A stretch of DNA of 64,000 nt, taken from contig CABIXM010000015.1 in the NCBI GenBank assembly GCA_902362725.1, forward strand, positions 1 to 64,000, given 5' to 3'. Shown one piece after another: positions 17,587 through 26,404 of this stretch. Source of the stretch: Clostridiaceae bacterium. GTDB lineage: Bacteria; Bacillota; Clostridia; Lachnospirales; Lachnospiraceae. Numbering within the stretch: the stretch's first letter is position 1; the number at the start of each line of letters is the position of its first letter. A program made the position numbers and the translations under genes. The notes under the pieces are model-generated. The model worked only from the letters and a program-made list of their open reading frames with translations, searched no databases and was not told the DNA's origin.

Positions 17587-18051
17587 TTAACTGGAGTAAT
17601 TCTCCAAGAAATCATAGAGCGCCTGTTCGCTCTCCACGCTCTTTCCGGCACGGATTTCCTGCTGTAAGGCTTCCGGAAGCAATGATAATGGTATGTCTGT
17701 GGTCTCGTACAGGGTCGTGCCGTCTTCCCGGTAAATGGCAAGATACCCGTCCCTTTCTTTCAGATAAAACAGCGCCGTATCCGAAGTTTCCGTATCCAAA
17801 GCTTCTTCGTCCGGTTCCCGCGTCTCCCGGCCCTCCGGCTGTTTCTCCGTAGAGTCTGTGGTCTCCGCCCGCACCGTATCCCGCCCCGCAGCCGCCTGCT
17901 CTCTGGTCAGAAGCTCCAGGCTCTCAATCTGCGCCAGAAGTCTGGCCCGCTCCTGTTCCAGGGCCCGCTCCGAGGTCAGACTGCCGGAATAATAGGCCAG
18001 GCCCATCAGAATCCCGATCCCTGCCATAGCCGCCAGAATTCGTTTTGCCAT
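17587..18051 (-). CDS. BofC C-terminal-domain-like membrane-anchored protein
   Basis: 153 residues: short basic N-terminus, one membrane segment (about 5-21), a Glu/Ala-rich helix and acidic linker, then a ~55-residue domain (FYLKERDGYLAIYREDGTTL, ending in ALYDFLENYSS) resembling the bypass-of-forespore-C C-terminal domain. BofC tunes sigma-K activation in Bacillus. The role here is inferred from that weak match and the neighbouring SpoVB-type flippase. ATG 18051 is chosen because AAGGAGGG lies 6 nt upstream. That site is buried in a strong hairpin. Confidence 0.75.
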   Translation of the reverse strand: MAKRILAAMAGIGILMGLAYYSGSLTSERALEQERARLLAQIESLELLTREQAAAGRDTVRAETTDSTEKQPEGRETREPDEEALDTETSDTALFYLKERDGYLAIYREDGTTLYETTDIPLSLLPEALQQEIRAGKSVESEQALYDFLENYSS

Positions 18052-18097
18052 AAAAAACCCTCCTTTTTTGAATAGTATGTCCAAAAAGAAGGGTTTT
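18052..18097 (-). promoter_or_regulatory. Terminator-like hairpin enclosing the BofC-like Shine-Dalgarno
   Basis: Arms 18054-18068 and 18083-18097 form a 15-bp stem with one mismatch and a 14-nt loop. On the minus strand the 3' arm contains AAGGAGGG and is followed by TTTTTT and then the ATG at 18051. It can serve as terminator of the flippase gene (ends 18110) and as a translational lid on the next gene. Confidence 0.7.
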
Positions 18098-18109
18098 CAT
18101 TTCGAAACT

Positions 18110-19768
18110 TTATAGAAGATGAATTTTCTTCAGGATCCGAACCAGCGTTCTTCCTTTGGGGAAGGCCCGCAGTTCGTCCTCGGTGATGCCGTGCAGCAGC
18201 AGGATAAAGAAGGCGTAAAGGATCACCGCCAGACCCAGGCAGAGAACCGTGGAAATCCGCACACCGATCACCTTATGGAGCGGCTGATACAGAAGCCAGA
18301 CGGCCAGCGCCATAATCAGGGAGGATACAGCCGGAATCACAAAAGTCCGTTTGATCTCCTGATGATAATCCAGATGCTTTCGAATGGCCGCGCCGTTCAG
18401 GATACACATGAGAACAGCGAAGAACATATAGGCAATGACCACACCATAGATATGGAGCCTGCCAAACTGTACCAGTCCAATCATCAGAAGCAGATGGGTC
18501 ACCAAGGCAATGACTGCATTCCGCACCGGAATCTGCATCTGGTCGATGCCCTGGAGGATACCGTTGGTCAGGGTGGACAGGCCGTAGAAAATGACGGAAG
18601 CCGAACCAATCAGAAAGAGCTTCGGCGCGATCTCATTGCTGTTCCAGGACAAAAGATCCAGGATCGGCTCACCCAGAGCCGTCAGGCCGAAGGCACTGGG
18701 GATACAGATCATCATAACCATACGGATAGCACCCTCTGTTTTCCTGCGCATCTCGTCCCAGTCGCCGGAAATCCGTGCTCTGGTGAGCGCCGGGATTGTA
18801 GACGCGGACAGGGCTGACGCTACGGCAATGGGCACATTGGTCAGAAGCTTATATTTGCCCACGTAGATGCCCCAGTAGATCTCCACCGTGCTCTTATCCG
18901 CTTTCTGCACATCCAGCATCAGATATTTGAACACGCCCTGATCCACGATGCCGCTGATATTATAGACTGCCGTGCTTAAGATAACGGGTACGATGGTCAT
19001 TATCAGAACCCGCAGGGTGCTTGCGTAGCTCTCCTGCCGACTCACATGATCCCGGCGCATACTTTTCTGGAGCACCCGGTTGTACATGAGCATAACCATA
19101 ATCAGGAACAGAAGGCCGGCCGCCGCGCCCAGGCTGGTACCCAGGGTACTTCCGGCCGCGCCGTAGATGGCTCCGCTCTTGCCGTTCGTGATGCCTGCCG
19201 CTGCATCCAGCTTCACGCCGTAAGAGAACAGATAACTGGCCGCCGCGATACTCACGATGGCGTTGACGATCTGCTCAATGATCTGGGAAATAGCCGTAGG
19301 CATCATGGTTCCCATGCCCTGGAAAAAGCCCCGGAGTACGCCCATCACCGCCATGACAAAGACCGCCAAAGCCAGCACCTTCAGGCATAGCTCACTTTCC
19401 GGCGTATTGAGAAGGGTTCCCGTAAAGAATCCTGCGCCGAAGAAGGTCAGAGCCGAACCGGCCGCGCCCACCACCAGGGCCATGTAGAGGGCTCCCTTAA
19501 AGGCCCGCCAGGAATTGCGGTATTCGCCCAGCGCCACCCTGGCCGATACCACCTTGGATACCGCCAGGGGCAGGCTGTAAGAGGATATCAATAAGATTAC
19601 ATTGTAGATCTCGTAGGCTGCGGAATAATAATCATTTCCATGGTCCGTGATGATATTGGTGACCGGCAGCCGGTAGAGAAGTCCGATGATCCGGCTCACG
19701 ATGGACGCGATAGCCAGAATGCTGCCCTGCATAATATAGTTGGATTTTGAGCTGTTTTTCTTTCCCAT
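18110..19768 (-). CDS. SpoVB/YtgP-type MOP-superfamily flippase
   Basis: 552 residues with about 14 membrane segments, starting with IMQGSILAIASIVSRIIGLLYRLP, the signature of SpoVB, YtgP and related polysaccharide or lipid II flippases. SpoVB moves cortex precursors during sporulation; YtgP/Amj/MurJ-like proteins act in vegetative growth. Which one this is cannot be told from sequence. It follows the YerB-like lipoprotein by 14 nt and is probably cotranscribed with it. Confidence 0.85.
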   Translation of the reverse strand: MGKKNSSKSNYIMQGSILAIASIVSRIIGLLYRLPVTNIITDHGNDYYSAAYEIYNVILLISSYSLPLAVSKVVSARVALGEYRNSWRAFKGALYMALVVGAAGSALTFFGAGFFTGTLLNTPESELCLKVLALAVFVMAVMGVLRGFFQGMGTMMPTAISQIIEQIVNAIVSIAAASYLFSYGVKLDAAAGITNGKSGAIYGAAGSTLGTSLGAAAGLLFLIMVMLMYNRVLQKSMRRDHVSRQESYASTLRVLIMTIVPVILSTAVYNISGIVDQGVFKYLMLDVQKADKSTVEIYWGIYVGKYKLLTNVPIAVASALSASTIPALTRARISGDWDEMRRKTEGAIRMVMMICIPSAFGLTALGEPILDLLSWNSNEIAPKLFLIGSASVIFYGLSTLTNGILQGIDQMQIPVRNAVIALVTHLLLMIGLVQFGRLHIYGVVIAYMFFAVLMCILNGAAIRKHLDYHQEIKRTFVIPAVSSLIMALAVWLLYQPLHKVIGVRISTVLCLGLAVILYAFFILLLHGITEDELRAFPKGRTLVRILKKIHLL

Positions 19769-19782
19769 GATTCCGCTTTTCC

Positions 19783-20964
19783 TTACTGAACGACCACGTC
19801 ATCCTTATAATCATTCCAGATGATACAGATAAAGGTCTTTCCGTTATTCAATACTATTTCCTGCTCGTTTTCATCGTAATAACGGGCCGGAGTGCCAAGT
19901 TCTCCCGGATTCTTCCAGTAGCCGTCGATCTCCTTGCCATTGGTGAACACTTTACATTCATTGCCGTTGGACTGAGTTGCGAAATGCAGATAGTCCTTGG
20001 CGTCCAGCACATTGCCGTCACAGTATTGGAAAATGACGTTAGTTACCGCCACCTGCTGTCCGTTCAGTTCGTCCGTGTGGGGATTGCCGTAGGTCCAGCG
20101 ATAGTACTTCCGATCAGAGGCATTGTACTTGAAGGTTGCCCTGACGCCGCCAAAGCCGTTTTTGCCGCCGTCTCCGCCAGGTTTCAGAACCGTAGCGTCC
20201 GGATAGCCCTGATACTCCGCGATCTCGCCCGTATCCGCAAACTTGAATTTGCCCGGGTAATCCTCTGGCATGGTCATATCATACCCTTTTTTCTCGATAT
20301 CCTTCAAAATGCCCTTGGGAAATGCGTAGAGCGTATGCTCCGTAGCCTTACCCGGACGGCTGATGCGGTCGTACATGGCCGTGGCCGGATGCTTGATGCC
20401 CTTGGTTCCGCCTGACAGCACGTCGAATTTACCGCTGTTCAGATCTGAAAGCGCGTACTGGGCCTGTCCGAAATGGGCGTACACCGGATGGAACTCCTGG
20501 GCAAAATGAAGATAATAGAGACGGCAGCTTCGCACGGAGCCGATTCTTCCCAGATTCTTCCAGTCCTCAAAAACGCCCATCCAGCGGGTGATACGCCCCT
20601 CCACCGGGCACTCGTAGATGACCGACGCGTTCGATACGCCGGACATGGGAAGCGCCGCCGAGGTATTATTTAACATGATGGCCAGCGGCCTGGTTTTCCC
20701 AAGCTCCTCGTCGATCCATTCACCGCTGAAATAGCTTCGAATCTTGCCGTCTACCACCTCGCGGGGAGCCGGTTTTTCTTTCTCTCCTGCAGTATCGTCT
20801 TCGTTATCCGTCTGCTCCTCTTTCTCCCAGGCGATGACCTCCGCCTCGGTGTTGAATGTATCTTCTTTGGCCTCCTGTGTCTCTGCCTTTCCGCAGCCCG
20901 CCGTTATCATAAGGCCTGCGGCCAGACACAGCATGCCCAGTTTCTTCAGGTACCCCTGCTTCAT
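19783..20964 (-). CDS. YerB-like DUF3048 lipoprotein
   Basis: 393 residues. Lipoprotein signal: KK, hydrophobic LGMLCLAAGLMITAGC with lipobox cysteine at about 24. An acidic linker is followed by the DUF3048 N- and C-terminal domains: RPLAIMLNNTSAALPMSGVS, IYECPVEGRITRWMGVF, GRIGSVRSCRLYYL, and at the end NNGKTFICIIW. The function of DUF3048 is unknown. It is likely exposed on the outer face of the membrane. GGGAGG precedes the start. Confidence 0.92.
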   Translation of the reverse strand: MKQGYLKKLGMLCLAAGLMITAGCGKAETQEAKEDTFNTEAEVIAWEKEEQTDNEDDTAGEKEKPAPREVVDGKIRSYFSGEWIDEELGKTRPLAIMLNNTSAALPMSGVSNASVIYECPVEGRITRWMGVFEDWKNLGRIGSVRSCRLYYLHFAQEFHPVYAHFGQAQYALSDLNSGKFDVLSGGTKGIKHPATAMYDRISRPGKATEHTLYAFPKGILKDIEKKGYDMTMPEDYPGKFKFADTGEIAEYQGYPDATVLKPGGDGGKNGFGGVRATFKYNASDRKYYRWTYGNPHTDELNGQQVAVTNVIFQYCDGNVLDAKDYLHFATQSNGNECKVFTNGKEIDGYWKNPGELGTPARYYDENEQEIVLNNGKTFICIIWNDYKDDVVVQ

Positions 20965-20977
20965 CCGGAAATCCTCC

Positions 20978-21478
20978 CTAACGTAAAATATTCAGGCTTT
21001 CCAGAATGGCAGCCTGCTTCGCCTCCATCACCTTTGCCTCCTCCGGTACCATGTGATCGTAGCCGAAAAGGTGCAGCATACTGTGGGCGATCAGGAACGC
21101 GTACTCCCGCGTCCGGCTGTGACCGTATTTCTCGGCCTGCTCCATGACCTTGTCCACGGAAATGACGATGTCGCCCAGCACCAGTTCGCCACTCTCTGGG
21201 TTAAAGCAGTCCTCCTCATCCTCCTCCACAAAAGAGAAATCCGCCGGGGTCTCATACTCCAGCATCGGGAAAGACAGGACGTCTGTGGGACGGTCAATCC
21301 CCCGGTGCTCCCGGTTCATCTCGTGAATGCCCGCGTCATCGGTCAGAAGCAGATTGACCTCCGCCTCGTAGGGACATTTCTCATAATCCAGCGCCGCCTC
21401 GATGACCTTCCTGGCGATGCCTTCCGTGTCCACGTCCGGCAGGGTCTTATTGCTTTCATCTTCTACGTTGATAGTCAT
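20978..21478 (-). CDS. ybeY: Endoribonuclease YbeY (rRNA maturation factor)
   Basis: 166 residues. Zinc site His132, His136 and His142 in HSMLHLFGYDH, preceded by RPTDVLSFP and LGDIVIS, all typical. YbeY acts in 16S rRNA 3' end maturation and ribosome quality control. ATG 21478 is chosen for the AGAAAGGA upstream and because the family starts here. It overlaps the end of phoH by 23 nt. The phoH-ybeY order is conserved. Confidence 0.95.
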   Translation of the reverse strand: MTINVEDESNKTLPDVDTEGIARKVIEAALDYEKCPYEAEVNLLLTDDAGIHEMNREHRGIDRPTDVLSFPMLEYETPADFSFVEEDEEDCFNPESGELVLGDIVISVDKVMEQAEKYGHSRTREYAFLIAHSMLHLFGYDHMVPEEAKVMEAKQAAILESLNILR

Positions 21479-22466
21479 GGCTGTCCTTTCTGGAGCTTCT
21501 GCGCTCCTGGGCTTTCTCATAAGTCTCGTATGCCTGAACGATCTTCTGTACCAGCGGATGACGCACCACATCCTTGCTGGTGAGCTCGCAAAAGCCGATG
21601 TCCTCCACCCTGGAGAGCACCTTCAGTGCCACCTCCAGGCCGGACTTGGTGCCGCTTGGCAGGTCCTTCTGGCTGGCGTCGCCGGTCACGATGACCTTGG
21701 ATCCGAAGCCGATACGGGTCAGAAACATCTTCATCTGGGCCGGGGTCGTATTCTGGGCCTCGTCCAGGATAATAAAGGCATTGTCCAGGGTACGGCCGCG
21801 CATATAAGCAAGGGGAGCTACCTCGATCAACCCCTTTTCCATATTTTTCAGAAAGCTCTCCGCGCCCATGATCTGATACAGGGCGTCGTAAAGAGGCCGC
21901 AGGTAGGGATCCACCTTACTCTGCAGATCGCCCGGCAGAAAGCCCAGCTTCTCACCGGCCTCGATGGCGGGACGGGTCAGGATAATCCGGCTCACCTCAT
22001 TATTTTTAAAGGCAGTAATTGCCATGGCCATGGCCAGATAGGTCTTGCCGGTTCCGGCCGGTCCGGTGCCAAATACGATCATATGATTCCGGATCAGATC
22101 CACATATTTCTTCTGACCCAGGGTCTTGGGCTTGATGGGCTTGCCTGCGATGGTATGGCAGATAAGCTCTTTGTCGATCTCCACGACTGCCTGCTCCTGT
22201 CCCTCCATAGAGAGTGCCAGGGCGTAGTCCACGTTCTGTTCCTGAATCACATTGCCGCGTCTCGAGAGCTCCAGAAGCTGCTCGATAACCCGGGCTGCCT
22301 GCCTGGTGTACTCAGACGGTCCCAGAATCTTCACCTCGCCGTCCCGGGCAATGACCGATACCTTCAGGGCCTGCTCTATTTTTTTGATATGGCTGTCGAA
22401 CTGTCCGAACACATTGCTCTGATGCTCGGCCGGTACGTCCAGCATCTTTTCCACGATATTACTCAA
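21456..22466 (-). CDS. phoH: PhoH family ATPase
   Basis: 336 residues if it starts at TTG 22464-22466, with AGAAGGAG about 10 nt upstream. Walker A is GPAGTGKTYLA and Walker B IILDEAQNTTP; an N-terminal KH-like segment precedes. PhoH proteins are ATPases linked to RNA metabolism. The TTG sits inside the last codons of yqfD (8-nt overlap), so translation is coupled. ATG at 22445 is the alternative start but has no clear ribosome binding site. Confidence 0.93.
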   Translation of the reverse strand: MSNIVEKMLDVPAEHQSNVFGQFDSHIKKIEQALKVSVIARDGEVKILGPSEYTRQAARVIEQLLELSRRGNVIQEQNVDYALALSMEGQEQAVVEIDKELICHTIAGKPIKPKTLGQKKYVDLIRNHMIVFGTGPAGTGKTYLAMAMAITAFKNNEVSRIILTRPAIEAGEKLGFLPGDLQSKVDPYLRPLYDALYQIMGAESFLKNMEKGLIEVAPLAYMRGRTLDNAFIILDEAQNTTPAQMKMFLTRIGFGSKVIVTGDASQKDLPSGTKSGLEVALKVLSRVEDIGFCELTSKDVVRHPLVQKIVQAYETYEKAQERRSSRKDSHDYQRRR

Positions 22467-23685
22467 GTACTGACTGCTCCTTCTGTCTGATCTTCGGAAC
22501 CGCAATCTCTTCCAGGACTTCGATCTTGCCCTTCGAGACGCAAAAATTCCTGCCAATATCTATTTTAACATCATTTCTGACAATTTGAACCCCTTTTTGC
22601 AGTAAATTATTTAAAAATTCATTAAGATCCGTTTCCGCCAGGGCTTTTGCCCCTTTTTTCGTATACTTTTCCGTGTAAAGCTCATATTCGGCCCGCTCCA
22701 GGGTCCCGAAGGACAGGGGCAGGTAAAAATTTCCGGTTAAATGCAGCGGATACTCTTTTTCCACAGTGGTATACAGGGGAAAGGTTCTGGGATCCGTAAG
22801 GGCAACGAGCCCGTTCCCGGCCTTCAGATAGATCCCGTAACGCTTCTTTCCGGTAAAATGCCTGGCCTCATGGGACATGGAAAACTGATTTTCATAGCGG
22901 TATACAGTTCTGGCCCAGACATCGCCGTCAGCCCGCACTTCCTGATAACCGGTCACCTCGCCGTTGTCGTCCCGGATTTCCACCGCGCCGTCGATGAGCA
23001 CGGTTCCGGCTTCCACCTCGTCCCCTGGCTGTACTCGGGCTGTGCCGCTTCGCACCAGAATACTGGTGATAACGCCCGGACGTTCTGCGCAGAGATCTGC
23101 AGCTTCTTCCTTCGTCTCCACCGGATTTTTCTGAACCTCCGCTTCCAGATCCTGATTTTCCCGGACGCGGATGATGAGCTGGGTTCCTCTGATCCGGGCC
23201 GACACCCAGGTCAGATCCGGGAAATGAATCCGCAGCAGCGACTGGATTTCCTTACAGTCCACCGCGCTCTTTTGCATGCCATGGACCACCTGTTCCTCCG
23301 CCAGATAATCCAGCAAAACATCCGTACTCCGGGCCCGGTTGCCCTCGATGCGGATGTCCCAGATAAACAGGGACAGCACGTAGAGCAGCAGACAGCAGGC
23401 CAGCATCCCGACGGGGAACATCTTCCGTCGCCGATTCCGGTACAGAAAAAAAGGAAGCCCATGGCGCTCGGTAATGACAAGATGCGCCCGGGCCTTTCTG
23501 CACAGGGGCCGGATTTTTCGAAAATCCCGGATACTGAGATTCATTTCATATTCATTTTCCATATTCTGTAAGTCCCACAGGACAATTCCCCGGGCTTTAC
23601 AGAGATTCAGGAAGCGTTCCGGCGAGTAGCCCCGGATGCGAATCCGCACGTAACCCTTCAGATAACGGAACAACCAAATCAGCAA
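22459..23685 (-). CDS. yqfD: Sporulation protein YqfD
   Basis: 408 residues. N-terminal basic segment (YLKGYVRIRIRGYSPERFLN) typical of YqfD, one membrane segment at about 92-110 (MLACCLLLYVLSLFIW), FtsQ/POTRA-like extracytoplasmic part with WVSARIRGTQLIIRVRE, then a C-terminal region. YqfD is a sigma-E-controlled sporulation protein in Bacillus. TTG start at 23685 follows GGAGGTGAAATA, and overlaps yqfC by 7 nt. Confidence 0.93.
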   Translation of the reverse strand: MLIWLFRYLKGYVRIRIRGYSPERFLNLCKARGIVLWDLQNMENEYEMNLSIRDFRKIRPLCRKARAHLVITERHGLPFFLYRNRRRKMFPVGMLACCLLLYVLSLFIWDIRIEGNRARSTDVLLDYLAEEQVVHGMQKSAVDCKEIQSLLRIHFPDLTWVSARIRGTQLIIRVRENQDLEAEVQKNPVETKEEAADLCAERPGVITSILVRSGTARVQPGDEVEAGTVLIDGAVEIRDDNGEVTGYQEVRADGDVWARTVYRYENQFSMSHEARHFTGKKRYGIYLKAGNGLVALTDPRTFPLYTTVEKEYPLHLTGNFYLPLSFGTLERAEYELYTEKYTKKGAKALAETDLNEFLNNLLQKGVQIVRNDVKIDIGRNFCVSKGKIEVLEEIAVPKIRQKEQSVLE

Positions 23686-23939
23686 TATTTCACCTCCAGA
23701 AGCTCTCCGGTGATTTTCATTTCCTCATTGGTATAATAGGCAATATCAAGCCCCGTCCCGTGAATCTCCAGCTTGCAGGTGCGGGTCTGGATCCGGATGA
23801 GCTCATCCGTATACTCAATGAGGCTCATGTAGTTCTCCACATAAGCCTCATGCTTTCCGGTAATGGTCAGAATCACTGCACCCAGCGTCAGATCCTTTGG
23901 CAGATTCAGAGCATCTGTCAGCCGCTCCTTTACGCTCAT
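23679..23939 (-). CDS. yqfC: YabP/YqfC-family sporulation protein
   Basis: 86 residues of the YabP/YqfC family: LNLPKDLTLGAVILTITGKHEAYVENY region followed by IEYTDELIRIQTR and the IHGTGLDIAYYTNEEMKITG stretch. Placed directly before yqfD as in Bacillus, where both belong to the sigma-E regulon. Probable first gene of a yqfC-yqfD-phoH-ybeY operon; a palindrome-rich spacer lies upstream. The ribosome binding site is weak. Confidence 0.92.
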   Translation of the reverse strand: MSVKERLTDALNLPKDLTLGAVILTITGKHEAYVENYMSLIEYTDELIRIQTRTCKLEIHGTGLDIAYYTNEEMKITGELLEVKYC

Positions 23940-24007
23940 GAATTCCGGACCTTTGTTTTCCTTACCTCACTATATGCAGTTTTCTTTCCGCCTATGCCCG
24001 TTTATAT

Positions 24008-24132
24008 AGAATCCTGCGTTGCAGGATTCTCCGCCTGCGGCAGGTCGCTTTAGCGACATAATTCCACTCTGCCGCAGTGCGATCCCCCGGAGGGTTGTAC
24101 AACAGGGAATTCTATCAGAATTTCCTGTTGTA
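24008..24132. repeat. Cluster of short palindromes between yqfC and the DUF2284 gene
   Basis: In order: AGAATCCTGC/GCAGGATTCT (24008-24017, 24021-24030), CCTGC/GCAGG (24034-24044), GTCGC/GCGAC (24044-24057), CTGC/GCAG (24069-24077) and a long stem TACAACAGGGAATTC / GAATTTCCTGTTGTA (about 24098-24112, 24118-24132). The last stem includes the stop codon of the DUF2284 gene. No T-tract follows, so it is not an ordinary terminator. It has the look of a dispersed REP-like element. Confidence 0.7.
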
Positions 24133-24663
24133 TAAAATGAGACTGAACCAGGTCACCAGTCCGCTTCCGCCCATAAAGGTGATGCCATTTTTCTCCGCCA
24201 GCTCCGTCACCAGGATGCCGTAGCTCTCAATGCAGGGGAACATCCGATCCGGATGACGACAGGGTGCGTCCGGGTAGGCGCATTTCTCACAGATGGCACA
24301 GGACTCCGTGGAAAGCACTTGCATGTTCCCGCAGAAATCCTGCATCTCATCCCGGATCTGCCTAGTAATCTCCTCATGCTCCCGGCGTGTGGCCAACATA
24401 GCGGACATATCCTCCGTATCCACGCCCTCGGCAATGGTGGTAAACATCAATACGTCCTCGTATCCGAGGCACCGTTTCCGGCACTCCTCCACTGTCCCCA
24501 CCGCAGGCGGACAGGACCAGGATGTGCCGTAGCGGGGACATTCAGTCTGGCAGATATAACGCACCTCCTCCCGGAAAGGAATCTCCTTCGGACTTACAAA
24601 GGCATATTCACAGACCGGGTAGGCGCTTAATTTAGCTTCGATTTTTCCACGCAGCATATCCAT
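24115..24663 (-). CDS. DUF2284 cysteine-rich predicted metal-binding protein
   Basis: 182 residues from ATG 24663 (GTG 24702 is an alternative; neither has a good ribosome binding site). Cysteine motifs CQTECPRYGTSWSCPP and CAICEKC-x6-C fit the DUF2284 family of predicted iron-sulfur or metal-binding proteins of anaerobes; the role is unknown. Its last codons form one arm of a long hairpin. It follows ddh closely and is probably cotranscribed. Confidence 0.8.
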   Translation of the reverse strand: MDMLRGKIEAKLSAYPVCEYAFVSPKEIPFREEVRYICQTECPRYGTSWSCPPAVGTVEECRKRCLGYEDVLMFTTIAEGVDTEDMSAMLATRREHEEITRQIRDEMQDFCGNMQVLSTESCAICEKCAYPDAPCRHPDRMFPCIESYGILVTELAEKNGITFMGGSGLVTWFSLILYNRKF

Positions 24664-24670
24664 TCTGTTC

Positions 24671-25657
24671 TTACAGCAGGGTTGCCCGCAGTTCTTCTCC
24701 ACTCTTGGCGCTTAAGTAAGCCGGAGCCACGTCAAATACGGTCTTGCAGCCGCTCAGGCCCTCCTGGCTCATGCGGTAAGCCGCTCTCGCGTAAGCCACC
24801 AGCACGCTGGAAGTAAACTCCGGGTTGGAATCCAGCTTCAGGGTATATTCGATCAGGTGATGATTCTCCTTTTCCCGTCCGGTCACGCCGCTTCGAAGCA
24901 CGAATCCGCCATGAGGCAGACGGCTGTGATACTGCTGCATCTCCTCTTCGGTAATGAAATGAACGGTGGTATCATAGTCTGCGAAATAATTGGGCATGGT
25001 CGTGATCTCTTCTTCTATTTTTGCGGGATCAGCGCCCTCCTCCAGAACGACAAAGCATTCTCTTGTATGCTTTTCCCGGGTAGTCAGCTCCGGATTCTTT
25101 CCGGCCCGCACAGCCTCCAGAGCGCTCTCCACAGGGATGGTGTACTGTCTTGCGTCCTTGACGCCCTTGATCCGACGGATCGCGTCAGAATGGCCCTGGC
25201 TTACGCCCTTGCCCCAGAAGGTGTAATCCTTGCCCTCCGGCAGAATTGCGCCTGCATACATACGGTTCAGGGAAAACAGGCCCGGATCCCAGCCTACGGA
25301 AATAATGGCTACCCTGCCGCTCTTCTTCGCCTCTGCGTCCACATCCGCGAAATGCTTCGGAATCTGTGCGTGGGTGTCGAAGCTGTCGATGACATTGAAA
25401 TATTTTGCGTACTCCGGCGTCTGCTTCGGCAGGTCGGTGGCACTTCCGCCGCAGAGAATCAGGACGTCCAGTTCGTCCTTCCAGTCCGCCAGCTTGGAGG
25501 CACTTACAACCTCTGCTGTCTCAGACCAGATGTGTAGATCCTCCGGATTTCTTCTGGTAAATACCGCCTTCAGCTCCATATCCGGATTCTGGGCCACCGC
25601 GCACTCTACGCCTCTTCCCAGATTGCCGTATCCCATAATTCCTACTCTGATACTCAT
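24671..25657 (-). CDS. ddh: meso-Diaminopimelate dehydrogenase
   Basis: 328 residues, full length. NADPH-dependent one-step amination of tetrahydrodipicolinate to meso-DAP, for lysine and peptidoglycan. Rossmann motif GIMGYGNLGRGVE (residues 7-19), VISVGWDPGLFSLNR-type region, WGKGVSQGHSDAIRRIKGV and PHGGFVLRSG match the family. GAGGAG precedes the ATG. Follows the C39-like gene by 4 nt. Confidence 0.96.
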   Translation of the reverse strand: MSIRVGIMGYGNLGRGVECAVAQNPDMELKAVFTRRNPEDLHIWSETAEVVSASKLADWKDELDVLILCGGSATDLPKQTPEYAKYFNVIDSFDTHAQIPKHFADVDAEAKKSGRVAIISVGWDPGLFSLNRMYAGAILPEGKDYTFWGKGVSQGHSDAIRRIKGVKDARQYTIPVESALEAVRAGKNPELTTREKHTRECFVVLEEGADPAKIEEEITTMPNYFADYDTTVHFITEEEMQQYHSRLPHGGFVLRSGVTGREKENHHLIEYTLKLDSNPEFTSSVLVAYARAAYRMSQEGLSGCKTVFDVAPAYLSAKSGEELRATLL

Positions 25658-25661
25658 TTTT

Positions 25662-26273
25662 CTACTCCTCTTTCTTTTCCTTATATAGAATCAGGCCGCC
25701 CTTCTTCTCATGGCCTGTGTTCCACAGATCATCCATATCCAGCCACTTGCTTCCGCCGTAGGTCACCGCTTTGACCATAGCGATATCTCCCGCCGTGTCG
25801 TAGCCGGTCAGCAGAAACCAGTGCCATACATAATCGGCAAACAGAGGGTTCTCATGCTTCAGAATCAGGCAGGGTACCGGGAAGCCTCTGTCAACGGAAG
25901 CTATGACTGCAGCCTTCGCCTTTTCCACATCCTCCGTACCGGGGAGCGGCTCCATATGAACGGTGTCGCAGCCATTATCTGCCAGATATTTTCCAAAACC
26001 GTCCATATAAATCTCCAGCGAGTCAATGCCTGTATGGCGTGGTTTCAGATAAGGCTTCATCTTCATACCGAACTTTACGTAATCCTTTTTCGTCAGTGCT
26101 GTCTTTTCATAGGGATAGAGCCCGGAGGTTCCCTTATAACAGTCGAAGTAAATGCTGCTGTCGCAGGCGGTCACCGCCGCGCAGCCTCCGATCTTCATCA
26201 TGGGATCCCAAAACCAGTCCTGATTTCCTCCATAAGAATGTTCAATCGTAAAATAGTCCAGTTCCTTCTGCAT
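25662..26273 (-). CDS. Conserved protein with a C39/papain-like Cys-His arrangement
   Basis: 203 residues. Not assigned to a named family. It holds a cysteine in KIGGCAAVTACDSS (about residue 30) and a histidine in YVWHWFLLTGYD (about 150), the spacing and context of a C39-type papain-like fold (GGCAA near the N-terminus, H near the C-terminus, then GYD). It could be a peptidase or transglutaminase-like enzyme; the reaction is unknown. ATG 26273 is preferred; a TTG 33 nt upstream is possible. A strong sigma-A promoter lies upstream and the gene leads into ddh. Confidence 0.6.
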   Translation of the reverse strand: MQKELDYFTIEHSYGGNQDWFWDPMMKIGGCAAVTACDSSIYFDCYKGTSGLYPYEKTALTKKDYVKFGMKMKPYLKPRHTGIDSLEIYMDGFGKYLADNGCDTVHMEPLPGTEDVEKAKAAVIASVDRGFPVPCLILKHENPLFADYVWHWFLLTGYDTAGDIAMVKAVTYGGSKWLDMDDLWNTGHEKKGGLILYKEKKEE

Positions 26274-26354
26274 ACTATGTAAGCCGCGTCCTTTCCTGTT
26301 GCTCAAGGAAATGAGAGCACATCTGTAAATTCCTGCGCTCCCATTTCTGTTCCT

Positions 26355-26383
26355 ATTATAATTTTTTGCGTTCGGATAGTCAA
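26355..26383 (-). promoter_or_regulatory. Sigma-A promoter of the C39-like gene and ddh
   Basis: Minus strand TTGACT (26378-26383), 17-nt spacer, TATAAT (26355-26360). The leader is about 75 nt and can form a hairpin GAGCGCA/TGTGCTC before the start. Confidence 0.85.
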
Positions 26384-26404
26384 TGTTTTCTTACACATCT
26401 TCGG

